64,000 nucleotides of DNA from Methanosarcina sp. MSH10X1. Its GTDB lineage: Archaea > Halobacteriota > Methanosarcinia > Methanosarcinales > Methanosarcinaceae. The notes under the pieces were generated by a model that was given only the letters and a program-made list of their open reading frames with translations, made no database searches and had not been told where the DNA came from. The stretch covers positions 62,001 to 126,000 of the forward strand of contig NZ_SCHL01000005.1 of NCBI RefSeq assembly GCF_004099695.1. The letters are read 5' to 3'. The stretch's first letter is position 1, and every line of letters begins with the position of its first letter. Made by a program: the position numbers and the translations under genes. Positions 8,752-17,968 of this stretch are shown piece by piece.

Positions 8752-9633
8752 ATGACTCGCACAAAACAAAATATCGAAACGGACTTTTTCAGGCAGCTTG
8801 ACCGCTTTACCTTTTCTGTCCGGAAGAGGGTATCGACTGTTTACGCCGGAAATCGCCCATCAACCCGAAGTGGACGAGGCATCGATACCATCGGGTTCAG
8901 GGAATATGACCTTAATGACAGCCCGAAAGATATTGACTGGAAGGCTTATGCGAGAACAGAAAAACTTTATGTGCGCCAGTTTGAGGAAGAGAAAACCCTT
9001 ACGACCCACATCCTTCTGGACGCCAGCAAGAGCATGGATTACCCTGAAAAAGGGACTTCGAAGTTCGAATACGCTGCCATGCTTGCTGCAGGTTATGCCT
9101 ACATGGTAACAAAATATAACGACAGGTTTGCAATCTCGACCTTTACACAGGAAATCGACATAAACAAGCCAAGCCGTGGACGAAAAAATCTTCTGCGTGC
9201 AATCGACAGGCTTGGAGAGCTCGAACTGTCCGGAGGTACTTCCGTAGAGGAAGCTGTCATAAAATACAGCCAGGTAATCAAATCCAGATCCCTTGTAATT
9301 CTTATCTCGGACTTTCTTCAGGAACCGGGGGCAATAGAAACCGCAGTTTCCAGGCTATCGGACCATGACCTGATCCTTATCCAGGTGCTCGACCCCACAG
9401 AAAAAGTACTTCCTCTTCAGGGTAATAGCAAACTTGTAGACCTTGAAACCGGAGAAGAGGTCCGAACTTATGTCAGTGAAAGGTTCAAGGAGAAGTACCT
9501 TGAAAAGCTTGACGACCACGGCGCAAGGATTAAAAAAGCCTGTATGAAAGCAGGTGCTGAATTTTATAGTTTTACAACCGATACCCCCATCTTTGACGCT
9601 TTCTACCATACCATCAGGAGAAGGAGACGCTAA
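8752..9633 (+). CDS. DUF58 / vWA-fold protein
   Basis: The 293-residue protein has the DUF58 core: GRGIDTIGFREYDLNDSPKD, then IDWKAYARTEKLYVRQFEEE (about 43-80), leading into a vWA-like fold. A MIDAS-type DASKS occurs at about residues 88-92 and LVILISDF at about 181-188. DUF58 proteins regularly sit between a MoxR ATPase and membrane vWA proteins and are thought to act with them in assembling or activating a client. The stop lies three bases before the next ATG, so the two are co-translated or tightly coupled. No ribosome binding site is obvious before the ATG at 8752; the T-rich sequence there follows a hairpin. Confidence 0.85.
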   Translation: MTRTKQNIETDFFRQLDRFTFSVRKRVSTVYAGNRPSTRSGRGIDTIGFREYDLNDSPKDIDWKAYARTEKLYVRQFEEEKTLTTHILLDASKSMDYPEKGTSKFEYAAMLAAGYAYMVTKYNDRFAISTFTQEIDINKPSRGRKNLLRAIDRLGELELSGGTSVEEAVIKYSQVIKSRSLVILISDFLQEPGAIETAVSRLSDHDLILIQVLDPTEKVLPLQGNSKLVDLETGEEVRTYVSERFKEKYLEKLDDHGARIKKACMKAGAEFYSFTTDTPIFDAFYHTIRRRRR

Positions 9634-9636
9634 AAA

Positions 9637-11517
9637 ATGCCTTTTGAAAACCCATTTGCTCTTGCCGCTCTCCTGAGTGTCATCCCGCTTATTATTATTT
9701 ACATGCTCCGCCCGAAGCCGGCGGTGCTTTCAATTCCCTCACTCATGTTCGTCCTTAAGCTTGAAAGGGAAAGAAAACGGGTTTATGCCTCACTAACCAA
9801 AATCGTGCAGGATCCGCTTTTCCTTATCCAGCTTCTGATGCTTATCCTTCTTTCCATTGCGGCAGCAGGCTATTATTACAACTCGGAAGAGCCTCTGAGC
9901 GGGGAGCATACCGTGCTAATCCTGGATACCTCTGCGAGCATGCAGGTCGATTCCCGCTTTGAGGATGCGGTTGGGATTGCTGACGGTTACGTGAGCAAGA
10001 AAAACAGCATAATCCTGGCTTCGGATATGCCTTTGACTGCTCTTGAAGGAGGAAGTGCCTCGGCTGCCCATGATATTTTTCAGAAGGTCAGGCCAGGAGC
10101 GGGCACTGCCGACCTGTCTGCAGCAATAACCACGGGCATGCGGGCTCTTTCCACGGAAGGGGGCCGGATTATCGTTGTTTCGGACTTTACCAACTCAAAA
10201 GGCGATGATCCGGTTGCTTCCAAGAACCTGGCTGAATCCTATGGAATTGAGGTGAATTTCGTAAAAGTAGGAAAGCCTGCCGATAATATAGGAATCATCA
10301 ATGGCTGGATTGAAGCTACGGATGGTAATTACGGATACACCGGTGTAATCAAGAATTACAGGGACCGGAACGAAAGTGTTACAATCGAGACAGGCAGAGG
10401 TGCTTCAGAAAATGCCTCAACATCTTTTACCCTTGATGTCCCCGCAGGCGAAACAAACCAGTTCACTCTCGGAAACCTTGGACCTGGCATAACAACAGTC
10501 CGGCTTAATGTGGAAGACAGCCTGCCTGTTGACGATAAAGCCTACATCTCTATCCCTGAAACCTCAAGCCAGCGTATACTCTATGTGACTGATAACGGCA
10601 AACTGCCCTCGAAAACTGCACTCTCCCTGCTCCCGAACAGTAACCTTACCGTTTCAAAATCCGTACCTGCCGAGCTTGATAGTTATTCTCTTGTCGTGCT
10701 TGCGCAGAAAGAGACCCCTATAGGGAACAGTTCGGTCGAGAGAATCGAAAGCTATGTCAGGAACGGAGGCAATGCGGTCTTTATTGTAAGCGGAGCCCTC
10801 GTTCCCGAGAAAACCGAGGTTGGCCTCATAAAGCTCCTGCCTGTGAAACCTCTCAGGCTTGAGGATGCCGAGGAGGGGCTTGAGGTCGAGGAAGTCCTGA
10901 AGAGCAGTATTACGAAGGATATCAGAAGCGAAGAAATCTCAGTCCGCAGATATCTGAATGCATCTGAGAGGACTGGCTCGACAACCCTGGTAGCCCTGGA
11001 AGAGAATGATGTCCCGGTATTAAGTTACTGGCAGGTAGGCAGAGGAACGGTTTTCTATATGGGGCTGAGTGATGAACTCGGGGAAAACTCCTGGAATAAT
11101 TTCCACAACCTGCCCGAATACCCGGTCTTCTGGATAAAACTCATCCAGTGGCTCGGAGGAGCAGGTGACATCTCGGAATACAACCTCGAAACCGGTTCGT
11201 TGACTTCCCTTTCGAAGACCGAGGAAATCCGTACACCTACAAAAACTTTCACTTCAAACCGCATCCTCTTTGACGAAGCCGGAATCTACGAGCTTGCAGG
11301 GAAGAGAATCGCAGTCAATCTGTATGATGACAGGGAATCGAATACTACTGCCGATGCCTCGGAATTGATGAAAAGGGCGGTTTCGGAGGATGAACCCGGA
11401 CTTGTGAGGGCTGATACATATACGGCCAAAAATGACATTACCAGCTACCTTATAGGAGTTTTATTCCTGCTCATACTGCTTGAAATCCTTATTGTGCGCC
11501 AGCGGGGTGAATTATGA
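9637..11517 (+). CDS. BatA-like membrane protein with vWA domain
   Basis: The 626-residue protein begins with the BatA N-terminal region: one membrane helix at about 5-25, a basic loop (LKLERERKRVY) and a second helix at about 62-82. A vWA domain follows with an intact MIDAS start, LDTSASMQVD, at about 93-102. The middle is a beta-rich, CARDB-like extracytoplasmic part, and a segment similar to a glutamine-amidotransferase-like fold lies around 320-400. A final helix (about 600-620) ends in basic RQRGEL. It should hold the vWA and beta domains on one side of the membrane as partner of MoxR and DUF58. The next gene overlaps its end by four bases (ATGA), a firm sign of one operon. Confidence 0.85.
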   Translation: MPFENPFALAALLSVIPLIIIYMLRPKPAVLSIPSLMFVLKLERERKRVYASLTKIVQDPLFLIQLLMLILLSIAAAGYYYNSEEPLSGEHTVLILDTSASMQVDSRFEDAVGIADGYVSKKNSIILASDMPLTALEGGSASAAHDIFQKVRPGAGTADLSAAITTGMRALSTEGGRIIVVSDFTNSKGDDPVASKNLAESYGIEVNFVKVGKPADNIGIINGWIEATDGNYGYTGVIKNYRDRNESVTIETGRGASENASTSFTLDVPAGETNQFTLGNLGPGITTVRLNVEDSLPVDDKAYISIPETSSQRILYVTDNGKLPSKTALSLLPNSNLTVSKSVPAELDSYSLVVLAQKETPIGNSSVERIESYVRNGGNAVFIVSGALVPEKTEVGLIKLLPVKPLRLEDAEEGLEVEEVLKSSITKDIRSEEISVRRYLNASERTGSTTLVALEENDVPVLSYWQVGRGTVFYMGLSDELGENSWNNFHNLPEYPVFWIKLIQWLGGAGDISEYNLETGSLTSLSKTEEIRTPTKTFTSNRILFDEAGIYELAGKRIAVNLYDDRESNTTADASELMKRAVSEDEPGLVRADTYTAKNDITSYLIGVLFLLILLEILIVRQRGEL

Positions 11518-13997
11518 ATCTATCGCTTGAACATCCCGAGATGCTCTTCCTGGTAATCCCTGTAATTGTTGTGGGATTTTACCTCCTTCGGAAGACAAAA
11601 ACGAAACTCGTAGAATGGAGAATGCTTGTCGCTTTCCTGCTTGTGATTGCCCTGGCTTCTCCCTATACTACGGTAACTCAGACCATTAGTGAAGAAGACC
11701 CCTCGCTTGTACTGGTTCAGGACCAGACTTCAAGCATGGGTATTTTCACTGAAGAAGCAGGCGGTGATCTGTATAAGGCTCTTGTAGCCAGTACCCCGAC
11801 AGCTTTAGTCCAGCTAACCGGGGATAAAACCTCGCTTGGAGATACTGTTACGCAATACGCGGGCAGCGGCAACCAGATAGTCCTTGTCAGCGACGGGAAC
11901 AACAATGCAGGCAGAGACCTCCCTGAAGCTCTTGAGTTCGCAAAAGAAACCGACACGCCTGTCTATCTTGTCGAGCCCGAACTCACGACAAATGACCTCA
12001 GTGTCGAGATGGTCGGGGACAAGACTGTTGTCGTGGATAACCAGAATGAATTCGGGATAGTTGTCCGGCAGGCTTCAAATCAAAGCGCCAGCTATTTCCT
12101 TGAGGTTTTTGTGGACGGACAGCTTGCGCAGAGCAGGGACTTTACCCTGGAGGGAAGGAACAATAGTGAGAAACCCCTCCCGATTAATCAGGCTTTTACC
12201 ACCCTCGGCGCTCATAATCTCAGGGTAAAAATCACTCCGCAGGGGGAGGACCGCAATGAGGTTAATAATGAATTCTTCAAGTCCGTGTATGTTATTCCAA
12301 AGCCGAAACTTACCCTTGTTACGAATGAGCCCGATTCTCCTCTCGGGAGGGTTCTTGACAGACTTTACAATGTCTCGATTGTCAGTACCTATCCCGGAGC
12401 AGCGGCTCTCGAAAGCAGCAAGGTTCTGGTGCTTGATAACCAGCTAATGAGTTCTTTTTCCGAAACCCAGATTAAAGAAATAAAGAATTATGTCAGTAAC
12501 GGAGGCGGGCTGGTTGTCGTTGGAGGTGAGCAGGCTTATAACTATGGAAATTATCTTAACTCCTCGCTTGAGGAAATCCTGCCTGTGCTTTCAAAGCCTT
12601 CCGAATATAAAGGTGGAAGGAACCTCGTCCTGATCCTTGATGTTTCTCCGAGTACTGCTGCCCATCAAACCCAGGCAGATATTCTGGCAAATGCTATCTA
12701 TATTATCCAGAATGAAAATCTCAGGGATGCGAATGCCGGAGTTATAGCTTTCGGAAGCAAAGGATACGATGTTTCCGGAGGGTTTGTATTTCTGGGTCTT
12801 TCCCAGAACCGGGAAATTCTGGAAGATAAGATTTCGAGGCTGACTCCCGACGAGCAGAGCAAAACTTCCTTAAACGAGGGGCTCAACACCGCAAAAGCTA
12901 TGCTTGCAGGCAGCGATGGCGAACTTGATGCTATTATTATTTCAGACGGAGCAATTGAGGATTCATATGAGCCAAGCCTTCAGGCTGCAAGAGAACTCCA
13001 GGAACTCGGTGTAAACCTGTATTTTATCCATGTTCAGTCAGTAGCTCCTTCCCAGGCTGATAAAACCAGAAACTATTACGCTGAGAACCTGATGGGAGAG
13101 CTCGGGCTTGAAAATAGCTATTTCCACATTAACAAAGGCGAAAGGGCTAATATAGGCTTTGAGCCGCCGGCAGAGCCTCCTGAAGAGGGAGAAGAAGAGG
13201 AAGTCGTCGAGCTTGATGCTTACCCTCTGCTTGAGTACTCTCCCGACCACTTCATTACAAAGAACGTGAACCTCTCAAATGCCAGTATTACAGGATATAA
13301 TGATGTTACTCCGAAAGCCGGGGCTGAACGCCTTGTTATCACTGTTACCGGAAAGCCTGTGCTTACCACCTGGCGCTTCGGGCTTGGCAGGGTTGCAGCC
13401 TTTACTACGGACAATGGGGAAGGTGAAGGTTCCCGCTGGTCATCTGCCCTTTATGGCAACTCAACAGCAAGACTTATTTCAGGTACCACGAACTGGGCAA
13501 TAGGAAACCCGAGAGCTGAAGAAGGGGCTGCGGTGGACAGCCCGGATACCTGGCTGGGTACGCCTTCCGACCTGACTCTCACCATGTACGATGAGGGAAT
13601 CCCTGAGGTTAAACTGGACGGAAGCCCTCTCGACCTGGCACTTACAGGAAGGAACACCTACGAGGCAAGCATAAATCCCGATTCAATCGGAGTCCATGAT
13701 ATCTCAGGCTACCCGCTTGCGGTAAACTACCAGCTTGAGTATCGGGATGTCGGGCTCAATGAGGATATAGAATCTCTTATCCTTGCAACCGGAGGGAAAA
13801 TCTATACTGAAAAGGATGCAAGAGCCCTTCTCCTGAAAGATGCGCGGCAGAACTCAGAAAGGCAGTCAGATGAACCTGTGAGCCTGAAAATGCCTGTGCT
13901 CCTCGCAGCGCTTATGCTTTACCTGGGTGAGATTCTTGCCAGGCGCATAAAGGAGATGAGAAAGCTTAAAAATGCGCAGATTGAGGTAGAATCGTGA
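11514..13997 (+). CDS. Large membrane protein with two vWA-like domains and GATase-like fold
   Basis: This 827-residue protein starts with two membrane helices (about 8-25 and 37-52). The first vWA-like domain has DQTSSM near residue 69, a changed MIDAS (Thr replaces the first Ser), so metal binding there is doubtful. A beta domain and a class I glutamine-amidotransferase-like region follow (about 260-360, with YVSNGGGLVVVGGEQAYNYG near 325). A second vWA domain starts at about 370 with LILDVSPST, a normal DxSxS motif, and has VNLYFIHV later. An acidic Glu-run (EEGEEEEVVE) lies near 560. A last hydrophobic segment (about 790-806) precedes a basic tail. It overlaps the previous gene by four bases and closes the MoxR block. 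Confidence 0.8.
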   Translation: MNLSLEHPEMLFLVIPVIVVGFYLLRKTKTKLVEWRMLVAFLLVIALASPYTTVTQTISEEDPSLVLVQDQTSSMGIFTEEAGGDLYKALVASTPTALVQLTGDKTSLGDTVTQYAGSGNQIVLVSDGNNNAGRDLPEALEFAKETDTPVYLVEPELTTNDLSVEMVGDKTVVVDNQNEFGIVVRQASNQSASYFLEVFVDGQLAQSRDFTLEGRNNSEKPLPINQAFTTLGAHNLRVKITPQGEDRNEVNNEFFKSVYVIPKPKLTLVTNEPDSPLGRVLDRLYNVSIVSTYPGAAALESSKVLVLDNQLMSSFSETQIKEIKNYVSNGGGLVVVGGEQAYNYGNYLNSSLEEILPVLSKPSEYKGGRNLVLILDVSPSTAAHQTQADILANAIYIIQNENLRDANAGVIAFGSKGYDVSGGFVFLGLSQNREILEDKISRLTPDEQSKTSLNEGLNTAKAMLAGSDGELDAIIISDGAIEDSYEPSLQAARELQELGVNLYFIHVQSVAPSQADKTRNYYAENLMGELGLENSYFHINKGERANIGFEPPAEPPEEGEEEEVVELDAYPLLEYSPDHFITKNVNLSNASITGYNDVTPKAGAERLVITVTGKPVLTTWRFGLGRVAAFTTDNGEGEGSRWSSALYGNSTARLISGTTNWAIGNPRAEEGAAVDSPDTWLGTPSDLTLTMYDEGIPEVKLDGSPLDLALTGRNTYEASINPDSIGVHDISGYPLAVNYQLEYRDVGLNEDIESLILATGGKIYTEKDARALLLKDARQNSERQSDEPVSLKMPVLLAALMLYLGEILARRIKEMRKLKNAQIEVES

Positions 13998-14002
13998 ATA
14001 TG

Positions 14003-14085
14003 GAGCCCTTAATGGGCTCTTACTACCCTTAACGGGTTCTTATTCTCTTAACGGGCTCTTATACTCTTAATTGACTCTTATCTTT
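14003..14085 (+). terminator. Hairpin terminator followed by decaying repeats
   Basis: GAGCCC and GGGCTC (14003-14019) form a perfect 6-bp stem with loop TTAAT just after the stop codon. Three further, progressively degenerate copies of roughly CTCTTAACGGGCTCTTA follow to about 14085. The first unit looks like the operon terminator; the rest look like tandem duplications of it. Confidence 0.6.
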
Positions 14086-14199
14086 ATCATTCAGACAATT
14101 CTCTCCAGAGTCCTTTCTGAAAAACCCTTTTAACGATAGACATTTCTTGAAAGATCCATTAGAAATAATATACTCTTTAAAAATGCCCTCTTAAAATCA

Positions 14200-14796
14200 T
14201 TATATGTACGTTAGAAGAATCAGCGTCACCTGCCCGAAAAAGCCGGCAAAGACCGGCACAATAAGGTTATCATCAATTTTATTGGCTGCGGTTTCCGTAA
14301 GGGTTGCAAGAAAAGCCATTACCAGCGAGACTATCGGGTTTCCGACTATAAGCATCCCGATAAGGAAATCAATAATAAATTCCGAGGCTGAACCTTCAAT
14401 TGATTTATCGTTTTTAAATACCTTTTGAAAGACCCGCCTTTTCCCATAGAATTTTCCTATCAGAGCTGCAGCCAGATCCCCGAAGGTTGTCATAAGAATT
14501 GCAGCATAAGCAATTTCCCGGCTGAACAGTGAAATTACGGAAATGGCTCCGAGCGTAAAAAAGACGTGGCCTCCAAACCTGTCGGCTTCAGTTTTTCTGT
14601 ACATGATATAGAAAAAAGGTATTCGAATCTTATGCTCAATCCGGAGATAGTCAAGCACGAGAACAGTCACAAGAAATAACATGAGCACCCACAGCACAGC
14701 TTCCTTTCCGAAAAATTCGTAGATGAGCACGATAAAGATTGAGACCAGATGCACACTTTTTCTCAGAAGTTCCAGGATAAATTCTCCGGGCGGCAT
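14200..14796 (-). CDS. Polyprenol/diacylglycerol kinase-like membrane protein (SEC59/DGK1/VTE5 group)
   Basis: The 198-residue protein is almost entirely membrane helices (six to seven) with the group's motifs: ELLRKSVHL near the start, YRKTEADRFGGHVFFTLG at about 65-82, FGDLAAALIGKFYGKRR at about 104-120 and ENAANKID-like TETAANKIDDNL at about 167-178. Relatives use CTP to phosphorylate dolichol, diacylglycerol or phytol, so this one may phosphorylate an isoprenoid alcohol or archaeal lipid; the substrate is not known. The motif order matches the phosphatidate cytidylyltransferase-like superfamily. It converges with the vWA operon and has no obvious partner gene. Confidence 0.75.
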   Translation of the reverse strand: MPPGEFILELLRKSVHLVSIFIVLIYEFFGKEAVLWVLMLFLVTVLVLDYLRIEHKIRIPFFYIMYRKTEADRFGGHVFFTLGAISVISLFSREIAYAAILMTTFGDLAAALIGKFYGKRRVFQKVFKNDKSIEGSASEFIIDFLIGMLIVGNPIVSLVMAFLATLTETAANKIDDNLIVPVFAGFFGQVTLILLTYI

Positions 14797-15047
14797 GGCA
14801 AAAGAATCTGTGAAGGTTATAGTATAAAGTTATATCTGTTTCTGTATTTTCCTTGTTGCTGTGTATCTTTTCCGGTGTAATCCCCGACATTAAACGCAAC
14901 GAAAAAAAAGCCTTTAAACAGCAGAAGATAAGAAAGAAGAATAAGAAACTCAGACCCCAGTTGATAGATATGACATAATCTGAAAAAACCGGACAGGGAA
15001 TCCGGTTAATTTATCCGTGCCGGATTCCATCCTTTGAAACGCTAATT

Positions 15048-16238
15048 TTACGAGCCTTCATGTGCAGTGTCATAATCGGAATTGACTACAGTGTCCTTTA
15101 TGCTTGAGTTTTCCTCTATTATGATTTCAGGCCAGACCTTAACCCCGGAGTGTATTGTTGAATTGTTTCCAATGGTTACTTTATGCCCGATAACGGTTCC
15201 GTTTTCGAGGAAACAGTGTTCCCCAATTACGGTTTCGTCCGATACTACCCCGCCTGAAATATTGGAATCCTTTCCAATGGACACATTATCGAATAGATAC
15301 GATGAAAGAATCTTTGCGTTGTCCTCTATAATACAGTTCGAGCCTATAACACTGTAAGGCCCGATGAGGACATTATCGCCTATACTTGTGTTTTCCCCTA
15401 TGACTATTGGTCCCACAAGGGAGGAATTCGAACCTATGCACACGTTGTTTCCTATGGAGAGCGGGCCTTTTATTCTTGCGTTCCGGGTCGTGAAATGCCC
15501 TTCAATTGTCGTTCCGGGAAGGGCATCGAGCATCCAGCGCTGTGCCTGCCTGTATGCTGCCGAACTTCCTACATCAGTCCATTTCCCCCGTACAAGCACG
15601 CCGTTGATTTTCTTATCGGCTTCAAGCATGCAGGGAAAGAGGTCCTTTGCAAAGTCAAATTTTCTGTGTCTGGGGATCCATTCAAAAATCAAAGGATCGC
15701 AAACGTAAATTCCTGTACTCGCAAGGTTGCTGAATATCTGTCCTGCTTTTGGTTTTTCCAGAAAACGATGGATCCGGTTATTTATGTCCATATCCGCAAT
15801 TCCGAATTCTCTCGGATCGTCAATCGAAAGAAGCCCTATAGTTACCGGAGCGTCATTCGATTCATGAAAACGGTACATCTCTCTCAGGTTAAGGTTAAGA
15901 ACGTGATCTCCCCCCAGCACGATAAATGGCTCGTCTTTAAGGTATGCCTCGGCATTTTTTACCCCGCCTGCCGTTCCGAGCTTTTCTCTCTCGTACACAT
16001 AGTCGATATGTACCCCAAACATATGCCCATCCCCGAGTTGCTCTTCGATGAGTTCTCCCATGTATCCCAGGGTTATAACTATCTCATTGAACCCTTCTCT
16101 TGAAAGATGCTCTATCAGATGCCGGACTGACGGCTTATTAAGAATCGGTATGCTCGGTTTAGGGTGCTTGAATGTCAGAGGCCTGAGTCTTGTCCCTGCC
16201 CCTCCGCACATGATACATGCTTTCATATTTTTTCCCAT
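15048..16238 (-). CDS. NDP-sugar synthase with left-handed beta-helix domain
   Basis: The N-terminal half is a nucleotidyltransferase: MCGGAGTRLRPLTFKHPKP (about 9-27), GGDHVLN near 100 for metal and sugar phosphate, and EKPKAG near 165. It should make an NDP-sugar from a sugar 1-phosphate and an NTP; mannose-1-phosphate guanylyltransferase is the nearest common label, but nucleotide and sugar are not certain. From about residue 250 hexapeptide repeats (IGNNVCIGSNSSLVGP and many more) form a left-handed beta-helix that either binds an acyl donor or only aids oligomerisation. Methionines at 16238 and 16226 are both possible starts; the second gives MKACIMCGG, the family's usual opening. A second gene of this class is at 62116-63309. 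Confidence 0.8.
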   Translation of the reverse strand: MGKNMKACIMCGGAGTRLRPLTFKHPKPSIPILNKPSVRHLIEHLSREGFNEIVITLGYMGELIEEQLGDGHMFGVHIDYVYEREKLGTAGGVKNAEAYLKDEPFIVLGGDHVLNLNLREMYRFHESNDAPVTIGLLSIDDPREFGIADMDINNRIHRFLEKPKAGQIFSNLASTGIYVCDPLIFEWIPRHRKFDFAKDLFPCMLEADKKINGVLVRGKWTDVGSSAAYRQAQRWMLDALPGTTIEGHFTTRNARIKGPLSIGNNVCIGSNSSLVGPIVIGENTSIGDNVLIGPYSVIGSNCIIEDNAKILSSYLFDNVSIGKDSNISGGVVSDETVIGEHCFLENGTVIGHKVTIGNNSTIHSGVKVWPEIIIEENSSIKDTVVNSDYDTAHEGS

Positions 16239-16360
16239 ATGTTCTTTTATGAATATATTATTAACGATATGTTATTTTTATCTGAAAGGTTATTTATAAT
16301 GATGACTCAGAAAAACGATTTTTACTCAAAAGAATAGTAATTGTTCAGAAAAAAATATAG

Positions 16361-16777
16361 TTACTCCGAAGAATGACTATCACTTAAAAGAATATCTTCT
16401 TTTCTTTCAACCGTGATTTCCCTTTTCCCTTCATATTCCGAGACCGTACCCGTTAAACCGATTAAATCTCCTTCCCGGATCGAATTATTCAGGGCATCAG
16501 CACCCGCAGTCTTTGGGATAAAAACGGTCAGGACTTCGGAGTCACAGTCAACCTGTAAAAGAAGGTGTTCGCCTTTATAAGTGAGCCGTTTGCTCAAAAC
16601 TTCGGCTTCGAGGAATACTTTTTCCCCTACACCGGATTCCCTTGTGTACTGCCTGATTTCTTCCCCTGACTCCTGTCCAGACGCTGTAAGTTCCGGTCCA
16701 AAGCAAAGATAAGCTGTCATAAGAGAAGTTAATGTCATAAATAGCAGCAGTACCATGACTTTTTCTTCTTTTTCCAT
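16361..16777 (-). CDS. Secreted or membrane-anchored OB-fold protein
   Basis: The 138-residue protein has one N-terminal hydrophobic segment (about 7-27) and then an OB-fold-like domain (about 50-130) with VFLEAEVLSKRLTYKGEHLL, VFIPK, IREGDLIGLTGTVSEYEG and REITVE, the pattern of nucleic-acid-type OB domains. Since the domain follows a signal or anchor, it is probably outside the membrane, where a nucleic-acid ligand would be odd. AGGAGAT is well placed before the ATG. It lies 27 bases after the third FKBP gene, so it may be co-transcribed with the FKBP cluster. Function unknown. Confidence 0.6.
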   Translation of the reverse strand: MEKEEKVMVLLLFMTLTSLMTAYLCFGPELTASGQESGEEIRQYTRESGVGEKVFLEAEVLSKRLTYKGEHLLLQVDCDSEVLTVFIPKTAGADALNNSIREGDLIGLTGTVSEYEGKREITVERKEDILLSDSHSSE

Positions 16778-16804
16778 ACTCTATCTCCTGCTCTGGATCT
16801 GGAA

Positions 16805-17275
16805 TTACTTTACGATTGAGACAAGTTTTATTTCAAGGATTAGAGTTTTGCCTGCAAGTTCATGGTTAAAATCCAGGGTGGCAGAAGTTTCCGTGGAATT
16901 GAGCACCTTAACCTCTCTGCCACCGGGTGTTGTTATTCTCTTTCCCGGCTCAGGGGGTGTCTGGAGTTCAAGCCTTGCCAGGGGAATTTTCTGGACAAGA
17001 TAGTCTTTGTATTCTCCATAAGCTTCCTCGGGAGGGATTATAAGAGTTTTTTCTTCCCCCTCTTTCATTCCAAGTACGCCCTGATCGATACCTTTTATTA
17101 CCTGACCTGCATCCATCCTGAAAAATAAAGGTCTGTAACCCTTTTCTTCCTCATATATGCCTGCTTCGAGAGCTTTTTCCTTCGAGGTGGTATCGAATAC
17201 TGTTCCATCTTCGAATTTTCCAGTATAGTCAATAAGAAGATAGTCTCCTTTTTTTACAGTGCGAGAATTTTCCAT
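16805..17275 (-). CDS. FKBP-type peptidyl-prolyl isomerase (cytoplasmic, SlyD-like)
   Basis: The 156-residue protein has no signal peptide. FKBP strands at VKKGDYLLIDYTGKFEDGT and GQVIKGIDQGVLGMKEGEE flank the active-site region, then PPEEAYGEY introduces an inserted chaperone-type domain and the fold closes with NHELAGKTLILEIKLVSI. This is the long archaeal FKBP plan, similar to bacterial SlyD. It should speed proline isomerisation and help folding in the cytoplasm. CAGGAGA precedes the ATG. It is the third of three consecutive FKBP genes on this strand, 123 bases after the second. Confidence 0.9.
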   Translation of the reverse strand: MENSRTVKKGDYLLIDYTGKFEDGTVFDTTSKEKALEAGIYEEEKGYRPLFFRMDAGQVIKGIDQGVLGMKEGEEKTLIIPPEEAYGEYKDYLVQKIPLARLELQTPPEPGKRITTPGGREVKVLNSTETSATLDFNHELAGKTLILEIKLVSIVK

Positions 17276-17398
17276 TATTCTTTTCTCCTGTACATTTTCC
17301 CTCCGGCATACGGCATCTCAAAATCTATCTGGATCCCGAAAGGATGCACATTTTGAAGAAATGCTATAATTCTCAATTTGATTTTCAGGAACTTAAAT

Positions 17399-17968
17399 TT
17401 ATTCTATTGAAACGAGTTTTATATTAAAAATCAGGGTTTTGCCTGCAAGCCCATGATTGGTATCAATAGTAATATGCGTGTCATTTACAGCCGTTACTTT
17501 GAATGATCTCCCATACATATCCGTAATAGTTTGCCCGGCTTCAGGAAGTTCGGATCGGTTTGTTACGTTTAACTCCTCAATCGGAATAGCCAGAATTCTG
17601 GCTTCATCATACTCTCCATAAGCTTCTTCCGGAGGGATCGTGAGATTCTTTTCTTCCCCTACTTTCATTCCTACTACGCCCTGGTCAAAACCCTGGATTA
17701 CCTGCCCTGAACCTACTGTAAAGGTCAGAGGAGTATATTCTCTCCCTTCAATGTAAATGCCCTCCTGTTTTGCCACGTCCTCCCTTGAGGTGTCAAAAAC
17801 CGTGCCGTTCTCAAGCTTTCCCGTATAGTCTACCTGGACCGTATCTCCGGATTTTACTTCTCTGCTGTCTCCTCCCTCACTCCCGTTATCCGTGCATCCG
17901 CTGCCAAGAATTGTGCTTACCAGGAGCAGTAACGCTATGAAAAAAACCGCTCCTCTGCCGGACTTCAT
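17399..17968 (-). CDS. FKBP-type peptidyl-prolyl isomerase, lipoprotein
   Basis: A hydrophobic signal segment (about 7-22) ends in a lipobox, ILGSGC, with Cys 25 as the likely lipid-modified residue. A short acidic linker precedes a SlyD-like FKBP domain (VKSGDTVQVDYTGKLENGT through NHGLAGKTLIFNIKLVSIE). It should be a folding helper anchored outside the membrane, a counterpart to its cytoplasmic neighbours. Its start codon overlaps the stop of the upstream FKBP gene (ATGA), so the two are co-translated. GGAGG lies about nine bases before the ATG. Confidence 0.88.
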   Translation of the reverse strand: MKSGRGAVFFIALLLLVSTILGSGCTDNGSEGGDSREVKSGDTVQVDYTGKLENGTVFDTSREDVAKQEGIYIEGREYTPLTFTVGSGQVIQGFDQGVVGMKVGEEKNLTIPPEEAYGEYDEARILAIPIEELNVTNRSELPEAGQTITDMYGRSFKVTAVNDTHITIDTNHGLAGKTLIFNIKLVSIE

